A stretch of 64,000 nucleotides of DNA from Crocinitomicaceae bacterium (GTDB taxonomy: Bacteria > Bacteroidota > Bacteroidia > Flavobacteriales_D > Crocinitomicaceae), in NCBI GenBank assembly GCA_028689775.1, contig JAQVCM010000004.1, forward strand, positions 124,001 to 188,000. Direction: 5' to 3'. Positions within the stretch are counted from its first letter, which is position 1, and each line of letters opens with the position of its first letter. The notes below the pieces were generated by a model, which ran no database searches, was not told where the DNA came from, and worked only from the letters and a program-made list of their open reading frames with translations. Position numbers and translations under genes: made by a program. Shown here piece after piece: positions 27,498 through 36,887 of this stretch.

Positions 27498-29528
27498 ATG
27501 AATTATAAAAATCTATTTGTTTACACTTTAATGAGTACCGCCATGCTTTCATCATGCAAAGAGAAACCATCACTCGACAGTAAATCGACAGAAGTACAAG
27601 TAACAACAGCGAGCAACTTCGTAGATCGATTTGCAGACATTCAAGTACTTCGCTACGATGTAGAAGGATTTGATAAACTGAGCTTGGATCAAAAGAAATT
27701 AATTTATTTCCTTACGGAAGCTGGTTTATCAGGAAGAGACATTCTTTATGACCAAAACAATGCATTCAACTTGGAGATCAGAAAAGCGTTGGAAGACATT
27801 GTTTCGAACTACAGTGGCGACGCAAAAGATGAAAACTACCAGAAGTTTATGACCTACGCAAAACAAGTTTGGTTTGCAAACGGGATTCATCACCATTACG
27901 GAATGGACAAAATTATGCCCGCTTTCCCTCAATCGTATTTTGAAAAACTAGTCAAAGAATCCAACGGAAGCATCAGTTCTGAAGCTTTAGTAGCGATGTT
28001 CAGCACCACGAAATATATGAAACGCAAAGTAAAAGATGCAAGTGTGGACATGGTTGTTGCTTCAGCAAATAATTTTTACGGTCCAGGCGTAACACAGAAA
28101 ATGGTAGAAGATTTCTACGCTGCACGCATCGATAAAAACGATCATACTCCAATTGAACATGGATTAAACTCTACCTTAATTTTAAAAGACGGAAAATTGT
28201 ACGAAGACGTTTGGAAATTAGGTGGCAGATATGGCAGAGCTATTGACAACATCATCTATTGGTTGGGAAAGGCAGTTACAGTTGCTGAAAATGACCAACA
28301 AAAAGAAGCGTTCGTCAAATTGATCGAATACTTCAAAACAGGTGATTTGAAAACATGGGATGACTATAATATCTTGTGGGCTAAATCAACGAAAGGGGAT
28401 ATTGACTACATTTTAGGATTTATCGAAATCTACGGAGATGCACTTGGAAAAAGAGCAACTTTTGAAAGCGTTGTTCAGATGACTGATTTCGAAGCTTCCA
28501 AACAAATGAAAGTTTTGGCTGAAAATGCGCAATGGTTTGAAGATAATTCTCCTTTAAATCCGGAGCATAAAAAGAAAAATGTAAAAGGTGTTACCTATAA
28601 AGTTGTTCAAGCAGTGAGTGAATCAGGAGATTGTTCTCCGGCAACGCCAATTGGAATCAACTTACCAAACAACGAATGGATTCGCGAACAACATGGTTCT
28701 AAATCTGTCAGTTTAGGAAACATCATTGATGCATACGAAAAAGCAGGTGGTTCGGGAATGTTGCAAGAATTTGCCTACGACCAAGCCGAAATTGACCGTG
28801 GAAAAGCACACGGAGCTTTGGCAGGAAAACTTCACACTGCATTGCACGAAGTAATTGGTCACGCATCTGGACAAATCAATAAAGGCGTTGGAACAACTTC
28901 TGAAACTTTAAAAAACTTCGCAAGTACGTTGGAAGAAGCACGTGCAGATTTAGTTGGATTGTACTTCATCATGGACCAAAAAATGATTGACATCGGTTTG
29001 GTTCCGAGTTTTGAAGTTGGTAAAGCTGAATACGATGGATACATTCGCAACGGTTTGATGACCCAATTGCAACGTTTGGATCTTGGCAAACAAGTCGAAG
29101 AAGAGCACATGCAAAACCGTCAATTGGTTGCTGCTTGGGTTTTTGAAAAAGGCGCGAAAAATAAAGTAGTCGAGCGATTTAACAAAAACGGTAAAACGTA
29201 CTACAAAATCAATGACTACAATAAATTACGTTCTTTATTCGGAGATTTATTAAGAGAAATTCAACGCATTAAATCCGAAGGTGATTACGCTGCTGGAAAA
29301 AGTTTGGTTGAAATTTACGGAATGAAAGTAGATCAAAAAATCCATAAAGAAGTTTTGTCTCGCGTTAAACCGCTTAACATTGCTCCTTATAGTGGATTCG
29401 TGAATCCGATTTATAGCATTGTTACCAATAGCAAAGACGAAATCATCGATGTGAAAATGGAAAATAAACAAACATTTGTAGAACAGATGCTTTTCTACGG
29501 AAACAAATATGGTTTCTTGCAAAAATAA
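27498..29528 (+). CDS. M49 family dipeptidyl-peptidase III-like zinc lipoprotein
   Basis: A 676-residue exported zinc peptidase with lipobox AMLSSC (C20). The M49 motif is HEVIGH (H450 to H455), and the second motif EEARAD supplies the third ligand, E480. DPP III removes dipeptides from peptide N-termini. Bacteroidota copies are often bacterial-type and lipid-anchored, so this one probably works outside the cytoplasm, alongside the S46 peptidase elsewhere in the window. The gene is followed by a clear terminator. Dipeptidyl-peptidase activity is inferred from family. Confidence 0.9.
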   Translation: MNYKNLFVYTLMSTAMLSSCKEKPSLDSKSTEVQVTTASNFVDRFADIQVLRYDVEGFDKLSLDQKKLIYFLTEAGLSGRDILYDQNNAFNLEIRKALEDIVSNYSGDAKDENYQKFMTYAKQVWFANGIHHHYGMDKIMPAFPQSYFEKLVKESNGSISSEALVAMFSTTKYMKRKVKDASVDMVVASANNFYGPGVTQKMVEDFYAARIDKNDHTPIEHGLNSTLILKDGKLYEDVWKLGGRYGRAIDNIIYWLGKAVTVAENDQQKEAFVKLIEYFKTGDLKTWDDYNILWAKSTKGDIDYILGFIEIYGDALGKRATFESVVQMTDFEASKQMKVLAENAQWFEDNSPLNPEHKKKNVKGVTYKVVQAVSESGDCSPATPIGINLPNNEWIREQHGSKSVSLGNIIDAYEKAGGSGMLQEFAYDQAEIDRGKAHGALAGKLHTALHEVIGHASGQINKGVGTTSETLKNFASTLEEARADLVGLYFIMDQKMIDIGLVPSFEVGKAEYDGYIRNGLMTQLQRLDLGKQVEEEHMQNRQLVAAWVFEKGAKNKVVERFNKNGKTYYKINDYNKLRSLFGDLLREIQRIKSEGDYAAGKSLVEIYGMKVDQKIHKEVLSRVKPLNIAPYSGFVNPIYSIVTNSKDEIIDVKMENKQTFVEQMLFYGNKYGFLQK

Positions 29529-29558
29529 TCTGATTTTAAATAGTCGAATTTTAAGAAG

Positions 29559-29589
29559 AGGTTGTCTAATTTTTAGACAGCCTTTTTTT
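29559..29589 (+). terminator. Terminator after the M49 peptidase gene
   Basis: Arms AGGTTGTCTA (29559-29568) and TAGACAGCCT (29574-29583) pair with one wobble around a 5-nt loop, followed by a T run. It is 30 nt past the stop codon. Confidence 0.85.
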
Positions 29590-29637
29590 GTTCCTGTAGA
29601 ATGAACTTTCGAAGAAAAATCTTCACAAAAAAATTGT

Positions 29638-29645
29638 TACATTTG
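29638..29645 (+). promoter_or_regulatory. -7 box TACATTTG of gcvT
   Basis: Matches TAnnTTTG. It lies 108 nt before the gcvT ATG, giving the longest predicted leader in the window. No convincing -33 TTG was seen at the right spacing. Confidence 0.5.
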
Positions 29646-29650
29646 CGCAC

Positions 29651-29675
29651 ACAAAAAAGTGCTTTACTTTTTTGT
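29651..29675 (+). promoter_or_regulatory. Hairpin in the gcvT leader
   Basis: Perfect 10-bp arms, ACAAAAAAGT and ACTTTTTTGT, around the 5-nt loop GCTTT. It begins about 5 nt past the -7 box, so it is near the RNA 5' end. It is followed by TAAGAG rather than a T run, so it is not a terminator. An 11-codon frame starting MTSKTLFNW (29691-29726) lies downstream in the leader. Confidence 0.5.
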
Positions 29676-29753
29676 AAGAGAACCCAAAAAATGACTTCAA
29701 AAACTCTTTTTAATTGGTTCATTTAGAAACTTATTATTCAATTTTAATAGATT

Positions 29754-30836
29754 ATGAAAAATACGCCGTTATTTGATAAACACGTAGCTCTTGGAGCGAA
29801 AATGGTTCCTTTTGCAGGTTACAACATGCCTGTTCAGTATGAAGGAGTGAATGCTGAACACGATGCTGTCCGAAATGCAGTTGGTGTGTTTGACGTTTCA
29901 CACATGGGTGAATTTTTATTGACAGGTGAAAACGCTTTGGCATTAATCCAAAAAGTGGGGACAAACGATGCTTCAACCATTGAAATTGGTCGTGCGCAAT
30001 ATACGTGTATGCCAAATGGAAAAGGTGGAATTGTAGATGATTTAATCGTTTACAGAATGAAAGAAAATCAATATTTATTGGTTGTGAATGCATCTAACAT
30101 CGATAAAGATTGGGCGTGGATTTCTGCTCACAATGACCTAGGTGTTGAAATGAAAAATCTTTCTGACGATTACGCTTTGTTAGCCATTCAAGGACCAAAA
30201 GCAATTGAAGCGATGCAAGCATTAACATCCGTAAACCTATCTGAAATCAAACCATTTAGTTTTGTTGTTGGACCATTTGCGGGTGCGGAACACGTGATCA
30301 TCTCTGCAACTGGTTACACAGGAAGCGGAGGTTTTGAAATCTATTGCAAAAATAACGAAGTGCTAGAAATCTGGAATAAAGTTTTTGAAGCAGGAGATTC
30401 TTTCGGCATTAAGCCAATTGGTTTGGCTGCGAGAGACACTTTGCGTTTGGAAATGGGATTCTGTTTGTACGGAAACGACATCGACGAAACAACTTCTCCA
30501 CTTGAAGCTGGTTTAGGTTGGGTAACAAAATTCACTAAAGATTTTGTGGACGCTGATTTCTTGAAGAAACAAAAAGAAGCTGGTGTTACTAAAAAATTGA
30601 TTGCATTTGAAATGGTTGACCGTGGAATTCCGCGTCACGATTACAGAATTTTGAACGAAAATGGAGATGTAATTGGACGCGTTACTTCTGGAACACAATC
30701 TCCATCTCTTAAAATTGCAATCGGAATGGGTTACGTTGATACTGCTTTGGCAACAGCTAATACCGAAATCTTCATTGAAATTAGAGAAAAAGGTGTAAAA
30801 GCGAAAATCGTTAAATTGCCTTTCTACAAGAAATAA
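29754..30836 (+). CDS. gcvT: Glycine cleavage system aminomethyltransferase (T protein)
   Basis: A 360-residue T protein. It takes the aminomethyl group from lipoylated GcvH and transfers the methylene to tetrahydrofolate, releasing ammonia. Recognisable parts are the N-terminal [26 protein letters not shown], the folate-binding [15 protein letters not shown] and the C-terminal [12 protein letters not shown]. Length is normal. No gcvH or gcvP is adjacent, which is usual in Bacteroidota. The 108-nt leader with a hairpin near its start is unusual here. A terminator follows. Confidence 0.95.
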   Translation: MKNTPLFDKHVALGAKMVPFAGYNMPVQYEGVNAEHDAVRNAVGVFDVSHMGEFLLTGENALALIQKVGTNDASTIEIGRAQYTCMPNGKGGIVDDLIVYRMKENQYLLVVNASNIDKDWAWISAHNDLGVEMKNLSDDYALLAIQGPKAIEAMQALTSVNLSEIKPFSFVVGPFAGAEHVIISATGYTGSGGFEIYCKNNEVLEIWNKVFEAGDSFGIKPIGLAARDTLRLEMGFCLYGNDIDETTSPLEAGLGWVTKFTKDFVDADFLKKQKEAGVTKKLIAFEMVDRGIPRHDYRILNENGDVIGRVTSGTQSPSLKIAIGMGYVDTALATANTEIFIEIREKGVKAKIVKLPFYKK

Positions 30837-30852
30837 GAATTTAAATAAATTC

Positions 30853-30890
30853 AAAAAAGGTTGTGTTTCTTAGGAAGTACAACCTTTTTT
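30853..30890 (+). terminator. Terminator after gcvT
   Basis: Perfect 12-bp arms AAAAAAGGTTGT (30853-30864) and ACAACCTTTTTT (30879-30890) around a 14-nt loop. The right arm ends in a T run. It may also serve the convergent gene. Confidence 0.85.
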
Positions 30891-30919
30891 TATGTCTGAA
30901 ATATTTTAAAACCACAGTC

Positions 30920-31447
30920 CTAAAAATTCAATTTATTGTTTTTCAATTCCGTTAAAACAATCTTTAAAAATTGGATTATATCTTCGATGGTATAAATCCA
31001 ATTCTCAAATGCTATGTGAAATTCAAATACGATTTCAGGATGAGCTTCTTGTTTTTGATAAAAAATATTTGGAGAAAAATTTTGAGTTTTCATCATTGTA
31101 TCAAAAACCGTCAAGGCATTATTCTCAAGAAAATATTTGAACGTTTTACTTTTGCATTTTACTTTAAACCTACTTTTCCTGCGAAAGAATAAATTTTCAA
31201 ATGGGCTTATACTTTCGATTTCAAAGTCAACAAGAGGAGTAGCATTAGGAATTGATGATACTATTTTCACAGAATCACTTAAACCAATTTCAATCAGGAT
31301 TTCAATGACTGAATCATCGTATTGAAATTGAAGCTTGTGAGCTGATTGAAGTCGTTTTGAACCATCGGGAAAAGCAACTTGAAGCTGTTCACAGCTATAA
31401 TTGCCATTTTCAGTAGTTGCTATATTTTGTAAGTAGGTTTCGATCAT
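30920..31447 (-). CDS. Hypothetical cytoplasmic protein
   Basis: A 175-residue protein with no signal peptide or membrane helix and no family I recognise. It is rich in Phe, Ile and Asn, with a mostly beta N-terminal half and a helical C-terminal third. It follows a small membrane protein by 20 nt and appears to be the last gene of the NlpC/P60 operon, though a TATATTTG box at 31469-31476 (minus strand) could give it its own transcript. Function cannot be proposed from sequence. Confidence 0.6.
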   Translation of the reverse strand: MIETYLQNIATTENGNYSCEQLQVAFPDGSKRLQSAHKLQFQYDDSVIEILIEIGLSDSVKIVSSIPNATPLVDFEIESISPFENLFFRRKSRFKVKCKSKTFKYFLENNALTVFDTMMKTQNFSPNIFYQKQEAHPEIVFEFHIAFENWIYTIEDIIQFLKIVLTELKNNKLNF

Positions 31448-31467
31448 TCAAGGTAAAATTATTGCAA

Positions 31468-31929
31468 TCAAATATACTGTTCCAAAATAGATTGCATCCG
31501 CAAATTATTTTTCGATTGCAATATTACTACTTTCTCATCTCCGTGAATCGTTCGAAACTTGACATATAATTTAGATGAAAACCTTCCTTTTTTAAACTCA
31601 GTTTGCATGATATTTCCCAATGGAATACGATGTAACATGTCATTTTCATGGGCAATGTGTGCGAAGAATAAATTCGTTTTAAAAATTAGTTCTTGATCAG
31701 TTATGATGATATGCAACATCTTGGTTGTTCCAGCTCTTCTTGTTTGTGTTTGTCTCACGACGTGACCAGAAGCGTTCTTCTCTGAATAGACGATCTTATT
31801 GAAATCAATATCTACGAATTGCTTCAAAACCTTCTTTCCACGCGTAATCAAAAAGGTAAAAAGTAGAATTGCCAGGCCAAGCCAGATATAGAACAAATAT
31901 TTGCCTAAAAATTCTCCGAAATATTCCAT
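31468..31929 (-). CDS. Membrane-anchored protein with PH-like soluble domain
   Basis: A 153-residue protein with one N-terminal helix (about 12-30), then a soluble beta-rich domain containing MLHIIITDQELIF, a polar loop, and VKFRTIHGDEKVVIL, ending in a helix. The pattern resembles bacterial PH-like folds but this is only a fold-level impression. It lies between the NlpC/P60 gene (21 nt) and a hypothetical gene (20 nt), so it is probably co-transcribed with both. The domain would face the cytoplasm if the N-terminus is outside. Confidence 0.55.
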   Translation of the reverse strand: MEYFGEFLGKYLFYIWLGLAILLFTFLITRGKKVLKQFVDIDFNKIVYSEKNASGHVVRQTQTRRAGTTKMLHIIITDQELIFKTNLFFAHIAHENDMLHRIPLGNIMQTEFKKGRFSSKLYVKFRTIHGDEKVVILQSKNNLRMQSILEQYI

Positions 31930-31950
31930 TTAAATAAGTCCTATTTTGAT

Positions 31951-32859
31951 TTATTTGATAAAGGTACCAAAACCAGCGACTCTCTTGGACCAATAGTCTG
32001 TTGTTTCGATGTTGGTAATGACGATTCCTTTACTGGTACTTGAATGAATCATGGTCAAAGGTTCTCCTTTTCCAGAAACAATAATCCCAACGTGATTCAC
32101 GCCAGATCCGCTGTCAAAAAACACCAAATCACCTTGTTGCACATTTTTCTTTTTCAATTTCTTAGAATCACTGAATTGCTCTGAAGCTCTTCTTGGCAGT
32201 TCTTGCTCATTCATTTTCATCACATACGAAACAAAACCACTGCAATCAAAACCTTTTGGATCATTTCCAGCATAGCGATAAGGTACGCCAATTTGTTTTT
32301 TTGCATTTTTCAAGATCAATTCACGTTGATTCCGAATTTCTTTGTTCTCAGCTTCATCCAATTCTGCAACTACATCCGATGCTTTCACTTCTTTGCCATG
32401 ATCTACATCTGGAACTCTATCAAACAAACCTTTCATAGCAGCAGTAGCCAAATCAAATTGTTTTTGGTTTCCAGCACGTTGTAAATCATCCAACCAAGAA
32501 CCCAAATCTAGTTTCAATGCGGAAACTTCATACATGTGTGAATTTATAATTTTCATACCGTCTTGCGATGAAAAAACTTCTACCAACAAACTCCGAGCTT
32601 CCTGCAAAAGGTGTGGTCTTCTTTTTAAATAGCGCTCATTTTGAACCAATTGAAACAAAGCCAGTCCTTTGTAATATTTCGGAAGCAGCGAGTAATCGTA
32701 ATCTGGTTGGTCTAATAAATGATTTGCTTGACGTAAAACGGATTTATAATGTCCTTGTGTGTAATACATTTCCATTCGGTCAAATTCCTTTACTTGCGTA
32801 AAAGATTGAAAACTAAGTAGAAAAAGCGCTACCATTAAAAGCCAAAAACGTTGTGTCAT
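31951..32859 (-). CDS. NlpC/P60 cysteine peptidase
   Basis: A 302-residue exported protein (signal peptide about 1-21). A helical, TPR-like N-terminal half (about 25-175) is followed by an NlpC/P60 domain with catalytic C206 (GFDCSGFV) and H256 (GVNHVGI). These enzymes cut peptidoglycan stems, usually D-Glu-mDap bonds. The helical half may bind a partner or the wall. It appears to be the first of three genes on this strand. Activity is inferred from the intact dyad. Confidence 0.9.
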   Translation of the reverse strand: MTQRFWLLMVALFLLSFQSFTQVKEFDRMEMYYTQGHYKSVLRQANHLLDQPDYDYSLLPKYYKGLALFQLVQNERYLKRRPHLLQEARSLLVEVFSSQDGMKIINSHMYEVSALKLDLGSWLDDLQRAGNQKQFDLATAAMKGLFDRVPDVDHGKEVKASDVVAELDEAENKEIRNQRELILKNAKKQIGVPYRYAGNDPKGFDCSGFVSYVMKMNEQELPRRASEQFSDSKKLKKKNVQQGDLVFFDSGSGVNHVGIIVSGKGEPLTMIHSSTSKGIVITNIETTDYWSKRVAGFGTFIK

Positions 32860-32971
32860 AATTTAGTATCTTACTTTACAAAGTAACGCAAAATCAAGGC
32901 GTTTATAATACCAAACCGACAAAATCGGTGAACAATTAAATGTTTATTAAAATCATTTAGATGTTTCGACT

Positions 32972-32979
32972 TATCTTTG
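32972..32979 (+). promoter_or_regulatory. -7 box TATCTTTG of the FUSC gene
   Basis: Matches TAnnTTTG and ends 4 nt before the ATG at 32984. The next in-frame Met is far downstream, so a leaderless start is likely. Confidence 0.55.
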
Positions 32980-32983
32980 TGCC

Positions 32984-35101
32984 ATGCAAATATCTGGAAA
33001 AAGATCAGCTTCAACACTTAAACATTTTTTACTCGGTCAATACTTTTACGATGGTATAAAAATTACGTTTGGTGTATTATTGCCTTCCATCATCTGTTAC
33101 CAATTGGGTTATCTACAAACTGGAATCACCATTTCTTTGGGAGCATTGATTATTAGTATCACGGACAATCCAGGGCCAGCAACACACAAACGAAATGCGA
33201 TGATGATTACCAATGTTGGCGTTTTTGTTATGGCAGTTCTCATCGGTTTTACGAATAATTTTCCCATTCTACTCGGAATCGAAATTGCCTTTTTCTTCTT
33301 CTTTTTTTCCATGTTTAATGTATACGGAGTACGTGCCTCTTCCGTTGGAATCGCCATTTTACTAGTCATCATTCTGGGAATTGATCAGCACCTGAAACCT
33401 TTAGATACCTTTTTACATGCAGTTTATCTCTTGATCGGAGGTGTTTGGTACATGTTGTTTAGCATGCTCTTGGCACAAATGGCACCTTTCCGCGCAGCAC
33501 AACAAACGCTTGGAAAATGCATGCAAGAAGTAGCGAAATTCATTTTATTAAAAGCAAATTTTTACGATAAAAAAACGGACATCGAAGCGAACAATGCGAA
33601 AATTATTGCGCAGCAAATTGCAGTCAATCTCAGTTTGGAAGAAGTGAGAGAAATCTTATTTAAAACCAGAGAAATTCTTAAAGACTCGAGTGCAACCGGT
33701 AAAAAAATGATCTTGTCATTCATTGATTTAGTGGATTTATATGAACATGCTACAGAAAGTCACTTGAAATACGATGACATTCAACATAAATATGGAGAAT
33801 ATAAAATCCTGATTAACATCAAAAACACGATTGTAAACGTTGCCAATGAAATTTCGTACATTGGGACGTGCATACACAACAACGAAGTACCAACCAAATT
33901 TCCGCTTTCAAACCAACTTCTCGTTGGCATCAAATCTCAGATTGACGCGCTGGAAATGAAAGAAGTGAATACCGTAACTTTGAAAAAAGCATTGGTCAAT
34001 TTGAGAAATATTGTACAACGTTTGGAACAAATTTACGAATACCAACGCGCCAAAGTTTCCATCGAATCTGAACGTAGAAACGAATTGAAACGCTTCACCA
34101 CGACACAAGATTTTGACATTCAGATTTTATTGAAAAACCTTTCTTTTAAATCTGAAATTTTCAGGCATGCCATTCGCGTTTCAGTTGTTTGTTTGTTGGC
34201 ATTCATTTTTGCACGTCTTTTTTACACAGGTCAATATAGTTACTGGATACTTTTAACCATCTTAGTAATCCTAAAACCTGCTTTTAGCTTGTCTAAAAAA
34301 CGAAATTATGAACGCACCATCGGAACAGTGATTGGTGGCTTGATTGGAATTGTGGTGTTGCATTTTGTTCACGACCAAACGATGAAGTTTGTCATTCTGC
34401 TGGTTTTCATGTTGCTCTCCTACTCTTTTATGCGCTTACAATACATTGTCAGTGTACTCTTTATGACGCCATTTATTGTCATTGCCTTTAGTTTCTTAGG
34501 ACAATCTGATGACTTGATGTTGGTTAAAGAACGAATCATCGACACATTCTTAGGTGCTGGAGCGGCAACCTTGGCGAGTTATTTCATACTTCCATCTTGG
34601 GAATCTAAGAAAATCAGAAAAACAATGTCTGAAATGGTCCTTAAAAACTTGAATTATTTCCTCAAGACCTTTGAAAGAACCAACGAAGAATACAACACCC
34701 AAGTAGCACAAAGATTGTCTAGAAAAGAACTGTATGTCGCCAGTTCCAACTTAGCTTCCGCTTTTGAGCGCATGATGAATGAACCTAAACGCAAACGTCA
34801 AAATGCCAATGATGTCAATAAATTCATTTTACTAAACAATCTTTTCTCCGCCAATGTTGCTGCCATTTCCCAACTGATACACGAAGGAGAAACGATGGGC
34901 GAACAACAAATTCGAGAATTTCGAAAGGTCGTCAATGGAATGAAAGAAAACTACGCGTGCCTGAATCCCGAGCCATTGGAAATAGAATATACCGTTCCAA
35001 GTCTTGGCAACAATTCAATTGAATTACAAGAAAGCTTGGTATCACTCGTTCAACACGTTGGAGAAATTAAAAAGATTTGTTCTCATCATTTAGAATCTTA
35101 A
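32984..35101 (+). CDS. FUSC / YccS-like inner-membrane protein
   Basis: A 705-residue protein with two blocks of about six membrane helices (about 30-170 and 395-525), each followed by a soluble helical region. The second block holds FARLFYTGQYSYWILLTILVILKP, the FUSC signature. YccS/YhfK and aromatic-acid efflux AaeB belong here, so export of small aromatic or other toxic compounds is possible. No MFP partner is adjacent, which argues for a YccS-like stand-alone form. It is monocistronic. Confidence 0.85.
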   Translation: MQISGKRSASTLKHFLLGQYFYDGIKITFGVLLPSIICYQLGYLQTGITISLGALIISITDNPGPATHKRNAMMITNVGVFVMAVLIGFTNNFPILLGIEIAFFFFFFSMFNVYGVRASSVGIAILLVIILGIDQHLKPLDTFLHAVYLLIGGVWYMLFSMLLAQMAPFRAAQQTLGKCMQEVAKFILLKANFYDKKTDIEANNAKIIAQQIAVNLSLEEVREILFKTREILKDSSATGKKMILSFIDLVDLYEHATESHLKYDDIQHKYGEYKILINIKNTIVNVANEISYIGTCIHNNEVPTKFPLSNQLLVGIKSQIDALEMKEVNTVTLKKALVNLRNIVQRLEQIYEYQRAKVSIESERRNELKRFTTTQDFDIQILLKNLSFKSEIFRHAIRVSVVCLLAFIFARLFYTGQYSYWILLTILVILKPAFSLSKKRNYERTIGTVIGGLIGIVVLHFVHDQTMKFVILLVFMLLSYSFMRLQYIVSVLFMTPFIVIAFSFLGQSDDLMLVKERIIDTFLGAGAATLASYFILPSWESKKIRKTMSEMVLKNLNYFLKTFERTNEEYNTQVAQRLSRKELYVASSNLASAFERMMNEPKRKRQNANDVNKFILLNNLFSANVAAISQLIHEGETMGEQQIREFRKVVNGMKENYACLNPEPLEIEYTVPSLGNNSIELQESLVSLVQHVGEIKKICSHHLES

Positions 35102-35121
35102 ATGGATCTAAAAAGCGTACT

Positions 35122-35778
35122 TTAAAGAGCTGCCGGATTTCCCCATTCTTGGTGAAATTGGGTTAAAAACAAAATCATAAAATCGTGTCTTTCTTGCGCT
35201 AATTCTCGTGCGGTTTGCGTGTGCATTCGGTCTTTCAACAAAAGTAATTTTTCGTGAAAGTGATTAATGGTATGACTTTTAGAATTGGCATATTCTTCAA
35301 ACGAATCGTGTAATTCAGCATTCACTTCTGGCGAATACATGGGTCTACCTCTGCTTCCACCGTAGGCAAAAGCGCGAGCAATTCCGATAGCACCAATGGC
35401 ATCCAAGCGATCCGCATCTTGAACAATTTTCGACTCCAGACTTGAATTTTGATCAGAAACACCTGCACCTTTGAAAGAAATTTCATCAACCAAAGGAGCA
35501 ACTAATTCGATGAGGTCTTTATGAACACCTATTTTGTGCATGATAATAGCGGCTTCAATGCCACCTTGATTGAGTTTTCCACCGTTTAACTTGTGATCAG
35601 AAACATCGTGTAAAATTGCTAGCAAACTCACCACCTCCGAATTACCTCCTTCTTTTTCTTGAATTTTCATCGAATTCGAGTGAACACGCTCGATGTGGTG
35701 CCAATCGTGACCAGAAAAATCATTCTGAAACTTACTTCTAATCTCTAAAATAATCTGTATGAAGTTATTAACATTCAT
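35122..35778 (-). CDS. HD-domain phosphohydrolase (YedJ-like)
   Basis: A 218-residue HD-superfamily enzyme. Metal ligands are visible as H in GHDWHHIERVH, the HD pair in LLAILHDVSDHK and a late D in VQDADRLDAIG. The order and short length match the YedJ-type predicted metal-dependent phosphohydrolases; the substrate is unknown, probably a nucleotide. It is convergent with the FUSC gene (20 nt gap). A box TAATTTTG lies 36 nt upstream of the start. Confidence 0.87.
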   Translation of the reverse strand: MNVNNFIQIILEIRSKFQNDFSGHDWHHIERVHSNSMKIQEKEGGNSEVVSLLAILHDVSDHKLNGGKLNQGGIEAAIIMHKIGVHKDLIELVAPLVDEISFKGAGVSDQNSSLESKIVQDADRLDAIGAIGIARAFAYGGSRGRPMYSPEVNAELHDSFEEYANSKSHTINHFHEKLLLLKDRMHTQTARELAQERHDFMILFLTQFHQEWGNPAAL

Positions 35779-35814
35779 CGCTTAAAAAAAACAGGTTTAA
35801 ATAGGTTCTATGTT

Positions 35815-35822
35815 CAAAATTA
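35815..35822 (-). promoter_or_regulatory. -7 box TAATTTTG of the HD-domain gene
   Basis: Matches TAnnTTTG on the minus strand, 36 nt before the ATG at 35778. Confidence 0.35.
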
Positions 35823-35859
35823 AAGTAATTTAGCTAGGAATCAATTAAATTATCTAATT

Positions 35860-36690
35860 ATGAAAAAAATTATTTTTACAGTCGGAGTACTATTAGCATC
35901 ATACGGTGCAAGTGCACAAGGTTTTTATGGTGACTTTAATGTTGGTTATGGATTAGGACTTCCTAATTATGTAATGGGAACAACGAGAACGGTTACACTT
36001 TCCCCAACCCTTGTAACTACTGATGTCAAGGATGAAAACATTTACGGATCTATTGGACAAGGGTTTAACCTTGCATTGACACCAGGATATATGATCAATG
36101 AACACATCGGAATAGAATTGGGATTCAACTACTTTATGGGTGCTCAAAAAACAATTCAAGAAACCAAAACAAACAATGCAAGTATACACAGTACACGAAA
36201 AGCACAATCGAATCAATTGAGACTTATCCCTTCCGTGGTTGTTTCTTCAGGAGGAGATAAAATCAGTGTCTATGCGAAAGGAGGTTTAGTTCTACCTGTT
36301 ATGGGAGTTACAAACATCGAGATTGATGGTAGTGAATTAGTAATGACTGGTGGTGGATTAATGACTAAAACAACGCATGTTGAATCTGAATTTAAAGGAA
36401 AAGTTTCTTTAGGATTTAGAGGTACTTTAGGAGTTGATTACTTAATAAACGATAGACTAAGCATGTTTGGTGAACTTCAACAAACAAACTTGTTTATCAA
36501 ACAAGATAAAAACACAATCGTTGCATACAAAGTGAATGGCGTAGATGTATTAGGAACATTTACAGGTGATCAAAAAGAAACAATTTACGTTGACGAGATC
36601 AATAGTCAATCTAAACCAAATGAAGCATTGGCTGGAAAAACAAACTTCAACCAATTCGGAATTAACGTCGGAGTTAAATACAGATTCTAA
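35860..36690 (+). CDS. Outer-membrane beta-barrel protein, first of a tandem pair
   Basis: A 276-residue exported protein: signal peptide about 1-19 (MKKIIFTVGVLLASYGASAQ), then alternating amphipathic strands and a C-terminal aromatic residue (VGVKYRF), as needed for barrel insertion. Probably an 8-10 strand barrel; ligand unknown. The next gene begins with nearly the same codons and ends in a nearly identical terminator, suggesting an old tandem duplication followed by divergence. The predicted promoter is weak (TAATTTAG). Confidence 0.8.
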   Translation: MKKIIFTVGVLLASYGASAQGFYGDFNVGYGLGLPNYVMGTTRTVTLSPTLVTTDVKDENIYGSIGQGFNLALTPGYMINEHIGIELGFNYFMGAQKTIQETKTNNASIHSTRKAQSNQLRLIPSVVVSSGGDKISVYAKGGLVLPVMGVTNIEIDGSELVMTGGGLMTKTTHVESEFKGKVSLGFRGTLGVDYLINDRLSMFGELQQTNLFIKQDKNTIVAYKVNGVDVLGTFTGDQKETIYVDEINSQSKPNEALAGKTNFNQFGINVGVKYRF

Positions 36691-36712
36691 TCCAATCTGA
36701 TCCAAGTTATTG

Positions 36713-36744
36713 AAGGAGAAATCGAAAGGTTTCTCCTTTTTTTT
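36713..36744 (+). terminator. Terminator after the first barrel gene
   Basis: Perfect 9-bp arms AAGGAGAAA (36713-36721) and TTTCTCCTT (36730-36738) with loop TCGAAAGG, then a T run. Almost identical to the terminator of the next gene. Confidence 0.9.
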
Positions 36745-36856
36745 ATGTCAAATAAATAAGGATTTACAGCAGTTTATCAGCTATAAAAATACCGTTAAAA
36801 AAGGTTAAATACCCGTTAACAAACGATTCATCATCGATTTGGCACCAAAACCTAAG

Positions 36857-36864
36857 TATATTTG
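36857..36864 (+). promoter_or_regulatory. -7 box TATATTTG of the second barrel gene
   Basis: Matches TAnnTTTG, 23 nt before the ATG. A TTTG at 36838-36841 is a possible -33 but the spacing of 15 nt is short. Confidence 0.5.
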
Positions 36865-36887
36865 CAGGACAATAAAAACGAATAATT

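Noticed and set aside
29646..29753. Possible glycine riboswitch before gcvT
   Set aside because: The leader is short, AT-rich and has a single hairpin; I could not find the conserved G-rich core of glycine aptamers.
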